64,000 nt of DNA from JAGDZR01 sp049115695 (GCA_049115695.1 JAGDZR010000014.1:1-64000), one strand, 5' to 3'; shown: positions 25,958-35,669, counted from the first letter of the stretch. Translations and numbers: made by a program. Notes: generated from the letters alone by a model not told the origin.

Positions 25958-27589
25958 TTACTCACCCCAATGCTCATCAATTATTTGTTGAATGGCTGGA
26001 TAGTTTTCATCTGTTTCGTTCAGTTCTTCCCGCAGATTTTTTAGCTCAGATTTTAGCATGGATATGACCTCTGAGTAAGCTGGATCATCATATTTGTTAT
26101 CTAGTTCTTTTGGATCATTTTTTAGGTCATAAAACTCCCAGGCGACTGGCGTTTCGAAATCTGACATTGACTCAGGGTTATGTGCCCATTCCTGTGCATC
26201 TGTATTTCTGTCTTTGTAATCCAACCCATAAAAGAAAATCAGTTTGTACTCCTTGGTACGAATGCCAAAATGCGCTGGGTTGTTGTGCTTGTGGGCCATG
26301 TGCATCCAGTAACGATAGTAGGTGGACTGTTTCCATCCAGCGGGCTCTTGACCTGTTGCCAGTATTTCGCCGAAACTGCTTCCTTGCATGTACTCAGGAG
26401 TTGCCCCACCCGCCAGATCAATGATCGTTGGCGCAAAATCTACATTATTGACGATAGCATCCGATTTCATACCTGCCTTGATTTTCTTAGGGTATCGAAC
26501 GAGGAACGGCATTCTCATTGATTCCTCATACATCCATCGTTTGTCTATGTAGTCATGCTCTCCCAGCATAAATCCCTGATCACCTGTGTAAATGATAATG
26601 GTGTTGTCCATTAGTTTTTGGTCTTCCAGGTATTTAAACAATCGGGCGACATTGTCATCCACTCCTTTAACACACCGAAGGTATCTCTTCAGGTATTCCT
26701 GATACGCCATGCGTTTGTAATCAGGATCCTCAATGGTCGGATCAATCTCCATGTGCATGCCCATGTTTCGAATCACATTTCGATGACCGATAGAGGATCC
26801 AATGGTATCGGTCAACCCATCATCATAGCCACGTGTGGCGATGGAGCCATTGTTTTGATTGTCCCATAGGCTTTCTGGTTCAGGGATCACAACGTCTTCG
26901 AGGTAGTCACTGTAGCGTGGGGCAAACTCAAAGAAATCATGAGGTGCTTTGAAATGATGCATCACAAAAAAGGGTTTGGACTTGTCTCTTTTGTTTTGCA
27001 GCCAGTCCAGCGTTAGATCAGTAATGACATCCGAGGAGTGGCCCTCATATTTGGTAGCATAGACATCCCTCACCAGGTCTTCCTCAAATCTGATCGAGGT
27101 TGTACTATCCCCATCGCGACTGTAGAGGGTTGGGTTGTGATAGTCTCCCTGCCCAGGTAGTACATTGTAGTAGTCAAATGCTTCTGGTGCTTCTTTCAGG
27201 TGCCATTTTCCCATCATGGCTGTTTGATAACCCAGCTTTTTCAACTCTTTTGGTAGGTATTGCTTGTCAGCCCCAATTCGTCCACCCAGGTCCATCACTC
27301 CGTTGGTCTGACTGTATTGCCCTGTCAGAATGCTTGCTCTTGATGGTGTGCAGATAGAGTTGGTGCAGAATGCATTTTCAAACAGTATGCCTTCATTGGC
27401 GATTCGATCAATGGTAGGAGTTGGATTCAGTGAGGCAAGGCGCATTCCATAAGCCCCTATTGCCTGGGCACAATGGTCATCAGACATGATGTAGATGATA
27501 TTTGGCTGATCGCTTGAGGTTTTTTGTTCAGCAGGTGTACAAGCAATAGCTAATACAATCAATGTGAGAAAAAGAAACTTTGAAGACAT
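25958..27589 (-). CDS. Secreted sulfatase, formylglycine type (lipoprotein)
   Basis: A 543-residue type I sulfatase. The ATG at 27589 gives a signal peptide ending at the lipobox AIAC (Cys17); an ATG 24 bases upstream would add an odd prefix. The motif CTPSRASILTGQ carries the Cys (C80) to be converted to formylglycine. Metal ligands are seen in MSDDH and in the later TGDQGFMLGEHD. It releases sulfate from a sulfated substrate outside the inner membrane, in marine Bacteroidota often algal polysaccharide. No SusCD pair or glycosidase is nearby, so the substrate is open. The anaerobic maturase is not in the window. Confidence 0.92.
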   Translation of the reverse strand: MSSKFLFLTLIVLAIACTPAEQKTSSDQPNIIYIMSDDHCAQAIGAYGMRLASLNPTPTIDRIANEGILFENAFCTNSICTPSRASILTGQYSQTNGVMDLGGRIGADKQYLPKELKKLGYQTAMMGKWHLKEAPEAFDYYNVLPGQGDYHNPTLYSRDGDSTTSIRFEEDLVRDVYATKYEGHSSDVITDLTLDWLQNKRDKSKPFFVMHHFKAPHDFFEFAPRYSDYLEDVVIPEPESLWDNQNNGSIATRGYDDGLTDTIGSSIGHRNVIRNMGMHMEIDPTIEDPDYKRMAYQEYLKRYLRCVKGVDDNVARLFKYLEDQKLMDNTIIIYTGDQGFMLGEHDYIDKRWMYEESMRMPFLVRYPKKIKAGMKSDAIVNNVDFAPTIIDLAGGATPEYMQGSSFGEILATGQEPAGWKQSTYYRYWMHMAHKHNNPAHFGIRTKEYKLIFFYGLDYKDRNTDAQEWAHNPESMSDFETPVAWEFYDLKNDPKELDNKYDDPAYSEVISMLKSELKNLREELNETDENYPAIQQIIDEHWGE

Positions 27590-27768
27590 GTCAATTATAG
27601 ATGTTGAACTCATATATCACTAAAAATGATTGATTTATCTGTGGGAGTACAGCGCAATTGATTGAGCAGGTGATGAAGTGAATGCTTTAAGGCGTCATTT
27701 CTCTGTTCAATTGATGATGTTCCAACTATAGAAGATGGTCAGTTATCAACATTTGGGTAAATTGAAAT

Positions 27769-28593
27769 ATGTTACGTTATACCACTTTCTTTTTACTAGT
27801 CCTTACCACCACATTAAATGCACAGGATCTCACTGTGATGACCTACAATATTCGGTATGCTACCGAGCGTGATGGAGACAACCAATGGGAGAATCGAAAG
27901 AAAATGTTGGTCGACCAGATCAAGTTTTATGAGCCGAAGGTATTCGGAATTCAAGAAGGACTGCTGTCGCAAGTTTCCTACCTGGATGAAGCTTTGGAAG
28001 ATTATGCATATGTAGGAGTAGGACGTGATGATGGTAAAACCAAGGGAGAGTTCAGTGCCATTTTTTATCGAAAGCATGAACTGGACACGCTGACACAAGG
28101 AACATTCTGGCTTTCACAAGATCCACTTAGACCATCTGTTGGATGGGATGCCGCCATGGAGCGTGTTTGTACTTACGCAAAGTTCAAATATGAAAACAAC
28201 ACATTATGGGTGTTCAACACACACTTTGATCACATGGGTGAGAAGGCAAGAGAAGAATCAGCTAAACTCATTCTACGTCAAATTAAACGTTTGAATAATG
28301 ACAGTGACCCTGTAGTGCTAATGGGAGATTTCAATGCTACTGTTGCAGATGCGCCCATCAAAGTAATTCTTGATGACATGAAGGATACATTTGTCAGCAC
28401 TACCAACGCATATGGTGCACCAACTACATTCAATGGTTTCAGTCTTGAATATGATCGTGATAGACGAATTGATTTTGTGTTTCACTCTGATAATGTGACA
28501 TGCTTGAAAACGGCAATACTAAGTCAGGTAATGGATGGTCGATTCCCATCTGATCACTTCCCGGTAATAAGTTATTTGAGATTGAATAATTAG
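27769..28593 (+). CDS. Exported endonuclease/exonuclease/phosphatase-family hydrolase
   Basis: A 274-residue protein with a short signal peptide (to about LNAQ) and a single EEP domain. Metal and catalytic residues are visible as MTYNIRY (Asn), GIQEGL (Glu), NTHFDHMG (His), VLMGDFNAT (Asp-Asn) and the terminal SDHFPVISYL (Asp-His). Members hydrolyse phosphodiester or phosphomonoester bonds in nucleic acids, lipids or sugar phosphates. The periplasmic location suggests nutrient phosphate or nucleic-acid salvage. It stands alone between the divergent sulfatase and arsM. Confidence 0.87.
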   Translation: MLRYTTFFLLVLTTTLNAQDLTVMTYNIRYATERDGDNQWENRKKMLVDQIKFYEPKVFGIQEGLLSQVSYLDEALEDYAYVGVGRDDGKTKGEFSAIFYRKHELDTLTQGTFWLSQDPLRPSVGWDAAMERVCTYAKFKYENNTLWVFNTHFDHMGEKAREESAKLILRQIKRLNNDSDPVVLMGDFNATVADAPIKVILDDMKDTFVSTTNAYGAPTTFNGFSLEYDRDRRIDFVFHSDNVTCLKTAILSQVMDGRFPSDHFPVISYLRLNN

Positions 28594-28683
28594 CAAGGGT
28601 CTAGTATACCTGAAGTACCAAGCTATTCAAATCATGATTTATCTCATTTTCCAAATGGAAAAGGCATCCTTTTAACTTCATTC

Positions 28684-28699
28684 ATCGTAATATTGCAAT
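28684..28699. promoter_or_regulatory. Imperfect palindrome upstream of arsM, possible ArsR-type operator
   Basis: ATCGTAAT directly followed by ATTGCAAT is a 16-base inverted repeat (6 of 8 positions symmetric) with the perfect core TATTGCAATA at 28691-28700, ending 15 bases before the arsM ATG. ArsR/SmtB repressors bind such AT-rich 6-2-6-like dyads. The link to ArsR is inferred. Confidence 0.4.
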
Positions 28700-28714
28700 A
28701 AAACAATTTAACCC

Positions 28715-29602
28715 ATGCAAGACGAAGCAACTCTCAAGCAAATTGTAAAAGATAAATACAGTCAAATTGCAAATCAAGACAAGGCGACTAACGCTTCGTC
28801 GTGTTGCGGCGCAACGACTGTTTCCAAGGAGGTCTACAACATCATGATGGATGATTACAGCGACCTGAACGGGTATGCTCCAGATGCTGATCTCGGATTA
28901 GGATGTGGATTGCCTACAGCTTTTGCGCACATTCAGGAAGGTGATACCGTGATTGATTTGGGAAGTGGGGCTGGTAATGATGCTTTTGTTGCCAGGCATG
29001 AAACGGGACCAACAGGTAAAGTGCTTGGTATCGATTTTACTGAAGCAATGATCAAAAAGGCCAGGGACAATGCAGAAAAACTGGGTTTGAATAATGTGGA
29101 ATTCAGACATGGAGATATTGATGAAATGCCCGTGTCTGATCAGGTAGCAGATGTGGTCGTAAGTAATTGTGTGCTAAACCTTGTTCCAAATAAACCGAAG
29201 GTGATCAATGAAATCTTCAGAGTATTGAAGCCTGGTGGTCATTTCAGTATATCAGACATTGTCTTGGTCGGAGAATTGCCTGTAGAGCTCCGTCAGGATG
29301 CAGAAATGTACGCGGGTTGCGTTGCAGGAGCCATTCAAAAAGCAGATTACCTGGGCCAGATTGAGCAATCTGGGTTTACGGAAATCACTATTCAGAAGGA
29401 AAAATCGATTGAAATTCCGGATGATATATTGAATAGGTACTTGGATGAAGCTGCCATTACAAGATTCAAACAAGGGGATATTGGAATTTTTAGCGTTACC
29501 GTATTTGCGCGAAAACCAGGCAATAAGAATGTTGGTTTCAAGCCAAAAGTTGCACTTTCGGATTTGCAAAACGAATGTGCACCTGGATCTGGATGTTGTT
29601 GA
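28715..29602 (+). CDS. arsM: Arsenite S-adenosylmethionine methyltransferase
   Basis: A 295-residue soluble class I methyltransferase that converts As(III) to methylated arsenicals. The SAM site is VIDLGSGAGNDAF. Arsenic-binding cysteines are visible as the early SSCCGA pair (C30/C31), LGLGCGLP, and VVSNCVLN / AGCVAG. The C-terminus ends CAPGSGCC, a Cys tail common in ArsM. No other ars genes are in the window, so it is a single-gene resistance or biotransformation unit. A 16-base dyad upstream may be an ArsR-type operator. Confidence 0.92.
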   Translation: MQDEATLKQIVKDKYSQIANQDKATNASSCCGATTVSKEVYNIMMDDYSDLNGYAPDADLGLGCGLPTAFAHIQEGDTVIDLGSGAGNDAFVARHETGPTGKVLGIDFTEAMIKKARDNAEKLGLNNVEFRHGDIDEMPVSDQVADVVVSNCVLNLVPNKPKVINEIFRVLKPGGHFSISDIVLVGELPVELRQDAEMYAGCVAGAIQKADYLGQIEQSGFTEITIQKEKSIEIPDDILNRYLDEAAITRFKQGDIGIFSVTVFARKPGNKNVGFKPKVALSDLQNECAPGSGCC

Positions 29603-29657
29603 TCGTTAAGACTGATTGACAATAATAATTTTGCTTTCTTTGCCGTTTTGATACAGT

Positions 29658-30491
29658 ATGAGAAGCATCTTCTTCCTTATAGGTATTTTGTTGACATGTC
29701 GGCTTGCTGCACAAGAGGGTGCGATTGCCGATATGTTCAAGGTGGACTATGATACACCACTGACTATCGAACTCAAAACGGTGGAAGAGTTAGATGAGGA
29801 TGTTGCACCAGTTGTCAAAGAGGAAAAAATTAACCCAAAGATATTTTGGGACATCAAGACCAAAAGAGGCTATATCAAGCAAAAGGTGAGAACCAAGGTC
29901 GTGCACGAGATGTTCTTTTATCTGAAAAAAAAGGACTTTTCAGGACCCGGTGAGTTTGACAAAGACTTTTACTATTACGACAAAAAAAAGCGCAAGATTG
30001 TGAACTCTACCAGTGTTGCCGACCCTACCAAAGTGGGAGTTATGCACGGTCATTATCTCAAAAAGGTGGGTGAGCAAATTGTCGAGGAAGGGTATTTCTA
30101 TAAAGGAAAAAAGCACGGCAGATGGGTAAGACTGAATGAAAGCGATATCCTAATGGATAAAAACATCTATTGGAAAGGTTGGCCGCAGCAGTCATTGCTA
30201 TCTTTCTATGATCCACAAAAGACGCAGTTGAGAGAAGTGATACCTGTCAAATTTGGAGAACGAGATGGCGTGTACTATGCTTTTCATGCCAATGGAAATG
30301 TAGCAGCAACAGGTTTGTACAAATACAATATGCGAATTGGTACCTGGAGGGAGTTTTACCCAAATGCTAAGCCAAAGCGAGAAATCACCTATCCCCAGGA
30401 GCCTTTTGAAAATCGATCAACCATCAAAATAACCCGTGAGTGGGCCAGAGATGGTCGCATCATTCACGACCTTACCCGAAAGCGCAGATGA
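29658..30491 (+). CDS. Exported MORN/YwqK-like repeat protein
   Basis: A 277-residue protein with a signal peptide (to about RLAAQ). The second half contains MORN-like units: EEGYFYKGKKHGRWVRL, REVIPVKFGERDGVYYAFHANGNV and TGLYKYNMRIGTWREFYPN. These G-x-Y/W-x-x-x-G-x-x-x-G-x-W repeats form short beta hairpins that often lie at membranes or bind partners. The first half is basic and unassigned (KKKDFSGPGEFDKDFYYY). It is convergent with the PlsC gene, leaving 7 bases between stops. Function unknown. Confidence 0.72.
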   Translation: MRSIFFLIGILLTCRLAAQEGAIADMFKVDYDTPLTIELKTVEELDEDVAPVVKEEKINPKIFWDIKTKRGYIKQKVRTKVVHEMFFYLKKKDFSGPGEFDKDFYYYDKKKRKIVNSTSVADPTKVGVMHGHYLKKVGEQIVEEGYFYKGKKHGRWVRLNESDILMDKNIYWKGWPQQSLLSFYDPQKTQLREVIPVKFGERDGVYYAFHANGNVAATGLYKYNMRIGTWREFYPNAKPKREITYPQEPFENRSTIKITREWARDGRIIHDLTRKRR

Positions 30492-30498
30492 ACGTTTG

Positions 30499-31554
30499 CT
30501 AATGCGAAGGAGTACTCAATCTCACTAGCTTTTGTCTGAAGAATGCCGCGAGAATACAGCTTCCAGCAGCAATGAGGCCAACCTGCCATCCCCAGATTGC
30601 CGCGCATACACCATAAATGATGAGCCACCAGATGGGTAAAATAAAGAGTGCGAAGACCCACTTGATCGAAGCTTGAAATACTATGTCTCGAATAGGCGCA
30701 AGTATTTTATTCAGGAGTAGTGCAGGACCAAAATTAAAAAGACTCAATACCTCAGCTATTTGTCTAATGCCCTTCCGCTGTGGAGGTCTTGATTGCAAGC
30801 CCTCCATTGTCTTTAACTTCTCTCTGAACTCATGAAAGGGAATATGCTCATTTCGCCGATTGATCAGGTCACGTTTAACCAGATAGTTTTCGTCCTCCTC
30901 TGGGATCAGCAGGCATTCTTTCATGCCCGCATCGATTTGCTTCTTCAGGTGATTGGCTCCTCTCACATTATGTGCCTGGTATTCTTCCCAGTAGTCTTTT
31001 ACGCGAATAGGATCTCCATACACAACAGACAGTTTATGACCTGGCACCTGATGATGGTAATAGTTGAGACCAACAGGCACCACATAAATGTCTTGGTCCA
31101 TCATCTTTTCCTGAGATTCGAATGCGAGACGTGAACTGCCCTTAGATATCGGACGTAGGAAGTGATCATTTCCATGATTTCCTTCGGAGAAAATTAAAAC
31201 AGATTGGTTTTTCTTTAGCCTACTCCTGACCGTTTCAAAGACTTCCTCATTTTTAGCCATTTGCTCAAATCCATCTCTCATCCGATAGATGGGTAGCATC
31301 AAGACCGCATCCATGAACCATTTTCCGGCATGATTGCCAAAAACATCGGATCGCGTCATTGAACTCATCTTGACTGGTGAAATCTCACCCATCAGTAATG
31401 CGTCCAGAAATGCATTTTGATGATTACAGGAATAGATGATCGGATTGCCAATGGGCAATTTGTCAAGACCAACAATTTCACTTTTTGAGAAAAAGAATTG
31501 CCTTACCAATCTCATGTGATACTTCAGTAAGAAGTAAAACGCAGATTTCATCAT
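30499..31554 (-). CDS. PlsC-type lysophospholipid acyltransferase
   Basis: A 351-residue membrane acyltransferase. The catalytic motif is NHQNAFLDALL, that is H-x5-D as in the GPAT/LPLAT branch rather than the common H-x4-D. The FPEGTRS-like substrate motif is IFSEGNHG, and VPVGLNYY follows. The C-terminal 70 residues carry two or three hydrophobic helices. It acylates a glycerol-phosphate or lysolipid acceptor with acyl-CoA or acyl-ACP at the inner membrane. The ATG overlaps the stop of the upstream BASS transporter gene (ATGA), so expression is coupled; the biochemical link is not evident. Confidence 0.85.
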   Translation of the reverse strand: MMKSAFYFLLKYHMRLVRQFFFSKSEIVGLDKLPIGNPIIYSCNHQNAFLDALLMGEISPVKMSSMTRSDVFGNHAGKWFMDAVLMLPIYRMRDGFEQMAKNEEVFETVRSRLKKNQSVLIFSEGNHGNDHFLRPISKGSSRLAFESQEKMMDQDIYVVPVGLNYYHHQVPGHKLSVVYGDPIRVKDYWEEYQAHNVRGANHLKKQIDAGMKECLLIPEEDENYLVKRDLINRRNEHIPFHEFREKLKTMEGLQSRPPQRKGIRQIAEVLSLFNFGPALLLNKILAPIRDIVFQASIKWVFALFILPIWWLIIYGVCAAIWGWQVGLIAAGSCILAAFFRQKLVRLSTPSH

Positions 31555-32459
31555 GCTTCAACTACAAATTTTTTACGGTTCCAATAGAATGCCATGGTCA
31601 AGCCTGAAATAATATGCCAAATACCCCACCAGGCAGCTACTATGGCCATTCCTCCAAGACCATTGAAGAAATCAAGGACCAATACCAAACCCAATGTTGA
31701 GTTTTGGATGCCGGTTTCTATGGACAGTGCTCTCTTGTCTGCCTCTTGCAGTCCAAAGAGGGATGCTATTTGGTATCCAGTGATAAGTGCTACGGCATTG
31801 TGAACAAACACAATGCCCACCACCACATGGATGTAAGAGACGAACAAGTCGAAGTTGGCATAAAAGGCCGTCACGACAAACGCCGCAAATATAAGAATAG
31901 AGATCTTTTGAAGGTATGGTAAAATGCGAAGAGCAAAATTTTCTTTGAGGTGACGGATGGTCATGCCCAACACAATAGGAATTCCCAATATGGTTGTGAC
32001 TGTTTTAAAGACATCCAGAGGGTTTAATTCGACGATTTCCAGAATAGCAGCTGTTGGTGCGTACATACCACCCCAAAAACTCAGGTTAAAAGGGGTCATG
32101 ATAATGGCAAGTGCTGTTGAAATAGCAGTAAGTGAAACACTCAGTGCAGCATTTCCTCCTGAAAAACTAGACATGAAATTGGAAATGTTACCACCCGGGC
32201 AAGCTGAAACCAATATCATTCCTAACGCCAGACTCGGACCTGGTTTGAATAATAGCACCAGGAGAAAAGTCAAAAATGGGAGTACAATAAATTGGGAGAA
32301 TACGCCAATAAGAGGCGCTTTTGGGTTACGAATGATTTCTCTGAAATTTTCGATTTTTAGATCTAGCGCAACACCAAACATGATCAACCCGAGGCTGATA
32401 TTCAATAACAGGACATTCTCCTGACCTAAGTTGAGTACAATACTGTCTACCTCTTCCAT
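31551..32459 (-). CDS. Bile acid:sodium symporter (BASS) family transporter
   Basis: A 302-residue protein with about nine to ten membrane helices. Motifs of the SBF/BASS family are visible: LVSACPGGNISNFMSSFSGGNAALSVS, with the Gly-Gly-Asn crossover site, and the later ALSIETGIQNSTLGLVL (E-x-G-x-Q-N). These residues coordinate sodium in characterised members. The substrate cannot be told; bacterial relatives carry pantoate, bile acids or other organic anions. It overlaps the PlsC gene by 4 bases on the same strand. Confidence 0.9.
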   Translation of the reverse strand: MEEVDSIVLNLGQENVLLLNISLGLIMFGVALDLKIENFREIIRNPKAPLIGVFSQFIVLPFLTFLLVLLFKPGPSLALGMILVSACPGGNISNFMSSFSGGNAALSVSLTAISTALAIIMTPFNLSFWGGMYAPTAAILEIVELNPLDVFKTVTTILGIPIVLGMTIRHLKENFALRILPYLQKISILIFAAFVVTAFYANFDLFVSYIHVVVGIVFVHNAVALITGYQIASLFGLQEADKRALSIETGIQNSTLGLVLVLDFFNGLGGMAIVAAWWGIWHIISGLTMAFYWNRKKFVVEA

Positions 32460-32565
32460 GAGCTATGGTAAAACTGCATAAAAAAAAACAAATGTCTGTT
32501 TCGATTTTATCAAGGAGCAAATGAATAGAGGCTGTAGTAAATAGGATTTAATACTGTTTTGGCAG

Positions 32566-32693
32566 GTTTGTGATACTACTTGTCAGATTTTTTGACTGAT
32601 TCACAACTACCATTGCTCAAGTCCCTAAGGAAGGTGACATAACTATGTTTACCGTTTATGTTCCTCCCCGGTTTTTCCGGGGAGGTTTTTTTT
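32566..32693 (+). ncRNA. Candidate small RNA with its own terminator
   Basis: The region lies between a minus-strand stop-side-free start (32459) and the next plus gene (32742), yet carries a strong plus-strand terminator with no plus gene upstream. Before it is a nested stem: GTTTGTGA/TCACAAC (32566-32573/32601-32607, one bulge) enclosing GTCA/TGAC (32582-32585/32593-32596). A conserved-looking single-stranded stretch and the terminator hairpin follow. The 5' end is not defined. A 16-codon frame (32645-32695) overlaps it and is mostly the terminator read as protein. Confidence 0.45.
32663..32693 (+). terminator. Very strong intrinsic terminator without an upstream gene
   Basis: CCTCCCCGG, loop TTTTT, CCGGGGAGG, then eight T: a perfect 9-bp GC-rich stem. 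It is 49 bases before the ATG of the next plus-strand gene, so it would end a short transcript or attenuate that gene. Confidence 0.9.
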
Positions 32694-32741
32694 GATTTGA
32701 CTCGAGCTACCAATTGCCCTCAATCACGTTAAATTCGCGTT

Positions 32742-35669
32742 ATGAATTTTGAAGGGTTGAGGTCACAATTGCAGGGTGACTTGTATACGGATGAAACTAC
32801 ACGCCGACTGTATGCTACGGATGCATCGGCATATCGGGAGCTCCCATTGGCAGTTGCAATCCCAGAACACAATAACGATTTAGTTGTATTAATACATTTT
32901 GCTTCGGAAAACCAAACATCACTCATACCGAGGACAGCTGGTACATCCCTGGCTGGTCAGGTGGTAGGTGGAGGCATTGTCGTAGATGTTTCCAAGCACT
33001 TCGGAAAGGTACTGGAGGTCAATGCAGCAGAGCAGTGGGCATGGGTGCAGCCCGGTATTGTTCGAGATGATCTCAATTATCAACTCAAGGAACACGGATT
33101 ATTTTTTGCTCCTGAAACCTCAACGGCCAACAGGGCGATGATAGGAGGAATGATCGGTAACAATTCATGTGGAGCCAATTCGGTGGTATATGGAAGTACA
33201 AGAGAGCATCTGTTGGAAACGAAGGTTCTTCTGTCTGACGGAAATGAAACCTGGTTTGGGCCTGTCGATAAGGCAGCTTTCCTTGAAAGATGCAATGGGC
33301 GGGGAACATCCGGCGATCTTCATGCCCAGATCTATCAGGAAACCAGATCAATCCTTAATGATTCCGAAAACCAGAAATCTATAGTATCGGGCTATCCGAA
33401 AGCAGATATCCCCAGGAGAAATACTGGCTATGCTTTGGATATGCTGCTCCGGCATGAACCTTTTGCCGAGGGTGGATCCGCCTTCAATTTCTCTTCACTG
33501 ATCGCTGGGTCTGAAGGGACATTGGCATTTGTGACTGCTGCAAAGGTCAAGTTGTCCAAAATTCCACCCACTCCGAAAAGACTGGTAGCCATCCATTGCG
33601 AAACGATTGACGATTCGCTTCATGCCAACCTCACGGCACTCGAATACGCACCATCGGCATGCGAGCTGATGGATCACTATATTTTGGAAGCAACCAAGCG
33701 TAGTTCGATGTACCGACAAAACAGGTTTTTTGTTGAGGGAGATCCACAGGCAATTTTGGTGGTTGAATTGATCCGGGAATCGGAAGAAGAGGTTCAAAAG
33801 ATGGCGGACGAACTAGTCGCCAAATTGAAAGAACGAGATCAAGGTTACAGCTATCCGGTCATTCAGGGAGCAGACCAAATGAAAAAGGTCTGGGGACTTA
33901 GAAAGGCAGGTCTGGGGCTTTTGAGTAATACTCCAGGAGATGCGAAAGCAGCACCGGTCATAGAAGATACTGCAGTAGACGTAAAGGATTTACCTGCTTA
34001 TATAGCGGAGTTCAACGCTATTCTGGAAAAACATGGTCTCTATAGCGTTCATTATGCTCATGCTGGCTCAGGTGAATTACATCTCCGGCCTATCCTCGAT
34101 TTGAAGACAGATCAAGGTGTCAGGATGTTTAGAGTAGTGGCTGAGGAAATCGCTGCTTTAGTAAAGAAATATAAAGGGTCACTGTCTGGAGAACATGGAG
34201 ACGGAAGACTGAGAGGCGAGTTTATTCCGTTTATGCTCGGAGAAAAAAACTATCAGCTGTGCAAAGAGATCAAGCGAATTTGGGATCCTAAGAATGTATT
34301 CAATCCGGGTAAAATTGTAGATACGCCACCAATGGATACGAACCTACGATTTACTGCTGGTCAACAAACGCCGGATATAGAAACATTGCTGGATTTTTCT
34401 GATTCTCAAGGGATGATTAGGGCTGCAGAGCAGTGCAATGGATCCGGGGATTGCCGTAAGTCTGAATTGAGCGGAGGGACAATGTGCCCAAGCTATATGG
34501 CCACTCGTATGGAAAAGGACACTACCAGAGCGAGAGCCAACATACTCAGAGAAATATTAACCAAGAGTGATAAACGAGATCCATTTGACAGTCAGCAAAT
34601 TAAGGATGTCATGGACCTTTGTCTTAGCTGCAAGGGCTGTAAAGCAGAATGTCCATCCAATGTGGATGTTGCCAAGTTGAAGGCAGAGTGGCAGCAAAAA
34701 TATTATGATGCCAATGGAGTCAGTTTCAGGTCATGGCTGATTGGCAACTTTAGTAAAGGAATCCAGTTGGCAGCTTTATTTCCATGGGCATATAAATTGA
34801 TATTTAGTAACGCTATTACTGGAAATCCGATAAAATGGATCATGGGTTTTGCCAGCAAAAGAAGTATGCCTGAAGTAGCTTCTACCACCCTTAAAAAGTG
34901 GATCAATTCCCGATTTATCCCGACTGCCAAGGATCCGGAGAAATCCGTCTATTTCTTCTGTGACGAGTTCACAAATTATAATGATGTAGAAGTTGGCAAG
35001 AAGATGGTATTGTTACTTGATCGCCTGGGTTACAGCATCAAGCTTATTGATCATAAGGAAAGTGGTCGTGCCTATTTATCAAAAGGATTTGTAAAAAAGG
35101 CCAGAGAATTGGCTGAATTCAATGTGCAGCTATTTGCTGACATGGTTTCAGAAAACACACCTTTAGTGGGAATGGAACCCTCTACAATTCTTACATTCAG
35201 AGATGAGTATATCGACTTGACAAGGGGTGAACTGAAAAAGCAAGCACAGGAATTATCTCAGAACGTATTCACGGTGGAGGAATTTTTGGCTGCTGAGTTT
35301 GACAAGGGACATATTAAAAGTGAGCAGTTTACGCAAGAAAAACGGCTAGTGAAAGTTCATGGTCATTGCCATCAGAAGGCATTGTCAAGTATGGTGCCCA
35401 GCAAGAAAATACTCTCTCTACCCATGAACTATGAAGTACATATGATCCCGTCAGGTTGCTGTGGAATGGCAGGATCATTTGGCTATGAGAAAGAACATTT
35501 TGATGTATCCATGCAAGTTGGAGAACTGGTGTTATTCCCAACAGTAAGAAATCAACCAGAAGAGGTTATGATAGCTGCTGCAGGCACAAGTTGTCGACAC
35601 CAAATTAAGGATGGGACCGGCCGTAAAGCATTACATCCCGTCGAGGTTTTGCTGAATGCTTTGAATTAG
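32742..35669 (+). CDS. FAD-linked dehydrogenase fused to Fe-S (CCG) domains, YdiJ/D-2-hydroxyacid type
   Basis: A 975-residue protein. Residues about 15-530 are a VAO-type flavin domain: FAD-binding PRTAGTSLAGQ and ETSTANRAMIGGMIGNNSCGANS, and the cap/active site HYAHAGSGELHLRP with SGEHGDGRLRGEF. The ferredoxin part (about 560-650) has CNGSGDC..C and CLSCKGCKAEC. The rest is a CCG domain with HGHCHQKAL and SGCCGMAGSFGYE. It is a single-chain D-2-hydroxyacid dehydrogenase (D-lactate, glycolate or D-2-hydroxyglutarate) feeding electrons onward through its clusters; E. coli YdiJ is the layout match. Substrate is inferred. Confidence 0.87.
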   Translation: MNFEGLRSQLQGDLYTDETTRRLYATDASAYRELPLAVAIPEHNNDLVVLIHFASENQTSLIPRTAGTSLAGQVVGGGIVVDVSKHFGKVLEVNAAEQWAWVQPGIVRDDLNYQLKEHGLFFAPETSTANRAMIGGMIGNNSCGANSVVYGSTREHLLETKVLLSDGNETWFGPVDKAAFLERCNGRGTSGDLHAQIYQETRSILNDSENQKSIVSGYPKADIPRRNTGYALDMLLRHEPFAEGGSAFNFSSLIAGSEGTLAFVTAAKVKLSKIPPTPKRLVAIHCETIDDSLHANLTALEYAPSACELMDHYILEATKRSSMYRQNRFFVEGDPQAILVVELIRESEEEVQKMADELVAKLKERDQGYSYPVIQGADQMKKVWGLRKAGLGLLSNTPGDAKAAPVIEDTAVDVKDLPAYIAEFNAILEKHGLYSVHYAHAGSGELHLRPILDLKTDQGVRMFRVVAEEIAALVKKYKGSLSGEHGDGRLRGEFIPFMLGEKNYQLCKEIKRIWDPKNVFNPGKIVDTPPMDTNLRFTAGQQTPDIETLLDFSDSQGMIRAAEQCNGSGDCRKSELSGGTMCPSYMATRMEKDTTRARANILREILTKSDKRDPFDSQQIKDVMDLCLSCKGCKAECPSNVDVAKLKAEWQQKYYDANGVSFRSWLIGNFSKGIQLAALFPWAYKLIFSNAITGNPIKWIMGFASKRSMPEVASTTLKKWINSRFIPTAKDPEKSVYFFCDEFTNYNDVEVGKKMVLLLDRLGYSIKLIDHKESGRAYLSKGFVKKARELAEFNVQLFADMVSENTPLVGMEPSTILTFRDEYIDLTRGELKKQAQELSQNVFTVEEFLAAEFDKGHIKSEQFTQEKRLVKVHGHCHQKALSSMVPSKKILSLPMNYEVHMIPSGCCGMAGSFGYEKEHFDVSMQVGELVLFPTVRNQPEEVMIAAAGTSCRHQIKDGTGRKALHPVEVLLNALN

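Noticed and set aside
32618..32640. Resemblance to the SRP RNA apical loop (GTCC..AAGGAAG)
   Set aside because: The tetraloop and symmetric-loop bases needed for Ffh binding do not match, and the flanking helices do not pair as in 4.5S RNA.
32645..32695. 16-codon frame MFTVYVPPRFFRGGFF
   Set aside because: More than half of it is just the terminator hairpin and T-run read as codons. It could be a leader peptide but there is no independent support.
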